DNA of 64,000 bases from Danxiaibacter sp048498555 (GTDB taxonomy: Bacteria > Bacteroidota > Bacteroidia > Chitinophagales > Chitinophagaceae). The stretch is taken from the NCBI GenBank assembly GCA_048498555.1, contig JBEHXT010000016.1, positions 62,001 through 126,000 of the forward strand. The letters are read 5' to 3'. The translations under genes were made by a program, and so were the position numbers. The notes beneath the pieces are model-generated. The model saw only the letters and a program-made list of their open reading frames with translations, did no database searches and was not told the origin of the DNA. This document shows positions 61,854 to 64,000 of the stretch, in pieces; position 1 is the first letter of the stretch, and the number at the start of each line of letters is the position of its first letter.

Positions 61854-62888
61854 TTAAGCTATTTCCCACACTTCAGAACCGCGCAGCAACTTATCCAGGT
61901 CACCGGAACCCTTCTTAGCGAGCGCTTCTTCTATCTGCATGTTTAACGCATCTTCGTAACAAACTCTGTCTGCTTCATAGAATACTCCAAACGGGCGAGG
62001 AAAATGACCTTCAATACGAGGATCATCAAACATTCTTATTAAAATCTGCGCTTTATAAAAATCCCTTTCATCGTGAATCCACAAATCATCCGCGCTAACA
62101 TTCTCTCCAAGCTCAACAACAACAGGTTTTAATCCGTCCAGTTTGATGCCTTTATTTTGTGTAGCTCCAAAAATCAATGGCTTGCCTTGTTCTAAGAACA
62201 ATGTTTCGTTCAGTTTGCTGCCTTTCTCTGTAAATATTTCAAATGCGCCATCATTAAAGATGTTACAGTTCTGATAGATTTCGAGAAACGAAGCGCCTTT
62301 ATGCTGATGAGAACGTGTAAGCATTGCTTGCAAATGCTTGGGATCACGGTCCATACTCCTGGCTATGAAAGACGCATCTGCTCCCATGGCAAGTGCCAAA
62401 GGATTAAACGGATGGTCAATGCTTCCGAGTGGCGTGCTCTTGGTAACCTTATTCTCTTCAGAAGTTGGAGAATATTGCCCTTTGGTAAGGCCATAGATCT
62501 GGTTATTGAACAGCAACACGTTTACATCGAAGTTGCGGCGCAGTAAATGGATGGTATGGTTGCCACCAATGCTCAGGCTGTCGCCGTCACCCGTAACGAT
62601 CCAAACGCTCAGTTCCGGCCTCGTAGCTTTCAATCCGCTGGCAATAGCCGTAGCACGGCCATGGATCGAGTGCATACCGTATGTATTCATGTAATAAGGA
62701 AAACGGCTGCTACAACCGATACCGCTTATTATTACTATGTTTTCTTTTGGAACGCCCAGCGTAGGCATTACTTTTTGGACTTGCGCAAGAATGGAATAGT
62801 CGCCACAGCCGGGACACCAGCGAACTTCCTGGTCGGTTGAAAAATCTTTGGCTGTTAATGTGGGTAACGCTGTATTAACTTCACTCAT
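61854..62888 (-). CDS. korB: 2-oxoacid:ferredoxin oxidoreductase, beta subunit
   Basis: A 344-residue thiamine-pyrophosphate subunit, most like 2-oxoglutarate:ferredoxin oxidoreductase KorB. It opens with EVRWCPGCGDYSILAQVQK (Cys25, Cys28 near the iron-sulfur site). The substrate and TPP region is GIGCSSRFPYYMNTYGMHSIHGRATAIASGLK, and the Mg-TPP motif is GDGDSLSIGGNHTIHLLRRNFDVNVLLFNNQIYGLTKGQ. It makes succinyl-CoA (or acyl-CoA from another 2-oxoacid) with reduced ferredoxin. The alpha subunit KorA normally lies beside it; here the upstream gene is an AhpD-like protein and no alpha gene is in the window. Confidence 0.93.
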   Translation of the reverse strand: MSEVNTALPTLTAKDFSTDQEVRWCPGCGDYSILAQVQKVMPTLGVPKENIVIISGIGCSSRFPYYMNTYGMHSIHGRATAIASGLKATRPELSVWIVTGDGDSLSIGGNHTIHLLRRNFDVNVLLFNNQIYGLTKGQYSPTSEENKVTKSTPLGSIDHPFNPLALAMGADASFIARSMDRDPKHLQAMLTRSHQHKGASFLEIYQNCNIFNDGAFEIFTEKGSKLNETLFLEQGKPLIFGATQNKGIKLDGLKPVVVELGENVSADDLWIHDERDFYKAQILIRMFDDPRIEGHFPRPFGVFYEADRVCYEDALNMQIEEALAKKGSGDLDKLLRGSEVWEIA

Positions 62889-62933
62889 CTCGGAAAAAAA
62901 ATTTCATTGCAAAATTAGACAATTAACTAACAC

Positions 62934-63287
62934 CTATTTTAATTCAGAAGCCATAAGCTCCTCCCAATATTCGGCGGCGCGCCTTGTATGAGGTATTACA
63001 ATAGTTCCGCCAACAATATTGGCAACGGCAAAAATTTCGTACATCTGCTGGGTGGTAACGCCCAATTCCCGGCATTTTCCAAGGTGGTATTTAATGCAAT
63101 CGTCACAACGTAGAACCATACTGGCTACCAATCCAAGCATTTCTTTGGTTCTTTTATCCAAAGCCCCATCCTCATAGGTGTTGGTATCCAAATTCCATAA
63201 ACGTTTGAGTACCAAATTATCTTTCCCCAATATCACGTCATTCATCTTCTCCCTGTAGTCATTAAACTCCTTTACCAGCTCAGACAT
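62934..63287 (-). CDS. AhpD-like carboxymuconolactone decarboxylase family protein
   Basis: A 117-residue small helical protein of the CMD/AhpD family. The redox motif is Cys61-x2-Cys64 with His68 (VLRCDDCIKYHLG), the arrangement used by AhpD to relay electrons to peroxidases. The rest (RTKEMLGLVASMVLR, GVTTQQMYEIFAVANIVGGTIVIPHTRRA) fits the family fold. It lies 45 bases upstream of korB on the same strand, so they may form one operon; a peroxidase or thiol-redox role coupled to ferredoxin metabolism is an inference. ATG start. Confidence 0.9.
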   Translation of the reverse strand: MSELVKEFNDYREKMNDVILGKDNLVLKRLWNLDTNTYEDGALDKRTKEMLGLVASMVLRCDDCIKYHLGKCRELGVTTQQMYEIFAVANIVGGTIVIPHTRRAAEYWEELMASELK

Positions 63288-64000
63288 AAAAAAAATTTTC
63301 CAAAGTTACGGCCGAAGCGGTTAGCAGGGTGTCGAATTGGGTAATAAATAACAGAGGAGTTAGCCAACTCGACCATTTACGCGATGTTTATTATCAAAAT
63401 GAACCTTTTTGCAGATCGAAAGGCGTAGCTGCATCGTTGGCAAGTTTTCAGTTTAACCTAGGGCCAATCGGTTCGTTTTTTAGTTTATTACTTTCTTTTT
63501 CTTGAAAAAAAGAAAGTAACCAAAGAAAATTCAAGGCAAACCCGAAGCCTCCGGCCGTTTTGCCATGCCATCCCCTCCCCATGTGCTACTTACATTATTA
63601 ATTCAGATCAATTTTTATTGCGTCAGCCGTTATCGAGGAAGTATTTTTTTTAAAAGACAGTTACACGGATAGCTATTTTTTTAATTCCGGCAATAGAAGG
63701 GGCTTCGCATCCGATCACTAATTGAAATAAGTTGTAGAAGCAGCCCGTGTAAAATGTGAAAGCTACACATTGGAGAGGCGTAGGCCCGGCAAAACGCGCG
63801 GAGCGATCGGGTTTGCCTTGATCTTTTGGTTCTTTTGGATCAAGCCAAAAGAATAGAGAAAAAAAATTTGACGGATTGATTACGTTAAGTTGAATTGGAT
63901 TAACCAACGTCTTGCAAATTTGAAAAATTTATGAAGCTTTACCGGAGACTCCGTTGGAGTCGGATGACTTCTACTCGGAAGATCCACAAACAGGAGGGTC
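63288..64000. other. Intergenic region to window end, with an inverted-repeat element
   Basis: No gene is supported over 713 bases. The main content is the inverted-repeat element at 63531-63821. An A/T hairpin (CTTTCTTTTTC/GAAAAAAAGAAAG) lies at about 63490-63517, and a GACTCCGTTGGAGTC palindrome ends near 63960. Confidence 0.65.
63531..63821. repeat. MITE-like element with 34-bp imperfect inverted ends
   Basis: Left arm 63531-63564 and right arm 63788-63821 match as reverse complements at 29 of 34 positions (TCAAGGCAAACCCGA and CGTTTTGCC blocks are identical). Weaker similarity continues outward into A/T-rich sequence. The 223-base interior has no coding frame worth keeping. The structure fits a miniature inverted-repeat element, but no target-site duplication was found. 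Confidence 0.7.

Noticed and set aside
63650..63907. 85-residue leftward coding sequence
   Set aside because: The frame runs across the right arm of the inverted-repeat element and has a composition explained by that repeat.

Overview
This window looks like part of a Bacteroidota chromosome, most likely family Chitinophagaceae. The basis is the gene families present (DUF4251, PorT-like barrels, FtsX/MacB-type permeases, many SPII lipoproteins, NHL and PQQ-sugar-dehydrogenase proteins), Bacteroidota-type -7 promoter elements (TAnnTTTG), very few Shine-Dalgarno sites, and intergenic spaces full of AT-rich palindromic repeats. No species can be named from the sequence alone.

Layout. (1) 1-10482 is a compact, AT-rich accessory region made of two converging operons. 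The rightward one encodes a DUF262 protein (cut by the window edge), a DUF262+HNH (GmrSD-like) protein and a type III Res-like helicase with a PD-(D/E)xK-like end; no methyltransferase partner is visible. The leftward one encodes an SPL-type radical SAM enzyme, an unusual fusion of a methyltransferase-like domain with an SF1 (UvrD-like) helicase, and a 92-residue protein. A perfect 16-bp hairpin separates the two. The region ends at the 3' side of a tRNA-Lys(CTT) gene, with two decayed tRNA copies between, which is how tRNA-targeted genomic islands usually end. This is the most likely place for an undescribed (probably defence) system. (2) 11456-14868 holds gpsA and a phosphatase-GT20 fusion best read as a glucosylglycerol-phosphate synthase/phosphatase; together they could make the compatible solute glucosylglycerol from glycerol-3-phosphate. 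(3) 15503-33600 holds mixed housekeeping and envelope genes: DJ-1/PfpI, DHA2 exporter, P-type cation ATPase, thioredoxin, RmuC, GH5, ThuA-like, sulfatase, and an ArsR-SRPBCC/VOC pair. (4) 33649-46328 holds an FtsX-type permease, a trypsin-like PDZ protease, PQQ sugar dehydrogenase, an NHL lipoprotein, an AraC regulator, an O-methyltransferase, a universal stress protein and a serine hydrolase. (5) 46710-50553 is a paoABC-like molybdenum aldehyde oxidoreductase operon with a Tat signal. (6) 50908-64000 holds GH16, a catalytically degenerate M16 protein, a large GH63-like glycosidase, a histidine kinase, an Rrf2 regulator beside the iron-sulfur repair gene ric with a shared palindromic operator, two tandem duplicated esterase lipoproteins, korB and an AhpD-like gene.

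The intergenic DNA is itself notable. A family built on GAACCATATAAGGCATATAAG and its complement occurs as a five-unit tandem array at 31846-32350 and as scattered copies near 33200, 33530, 37560-37950 and 50560-50690. Other repeat pairs occur at 11241/11364, 15228/50781, 33002/33397, 37664/37786, 61513/61800 and 63531/63788. No rRNA genes, CRISPR arrays, integrases or complete insertion sequences were recognised.
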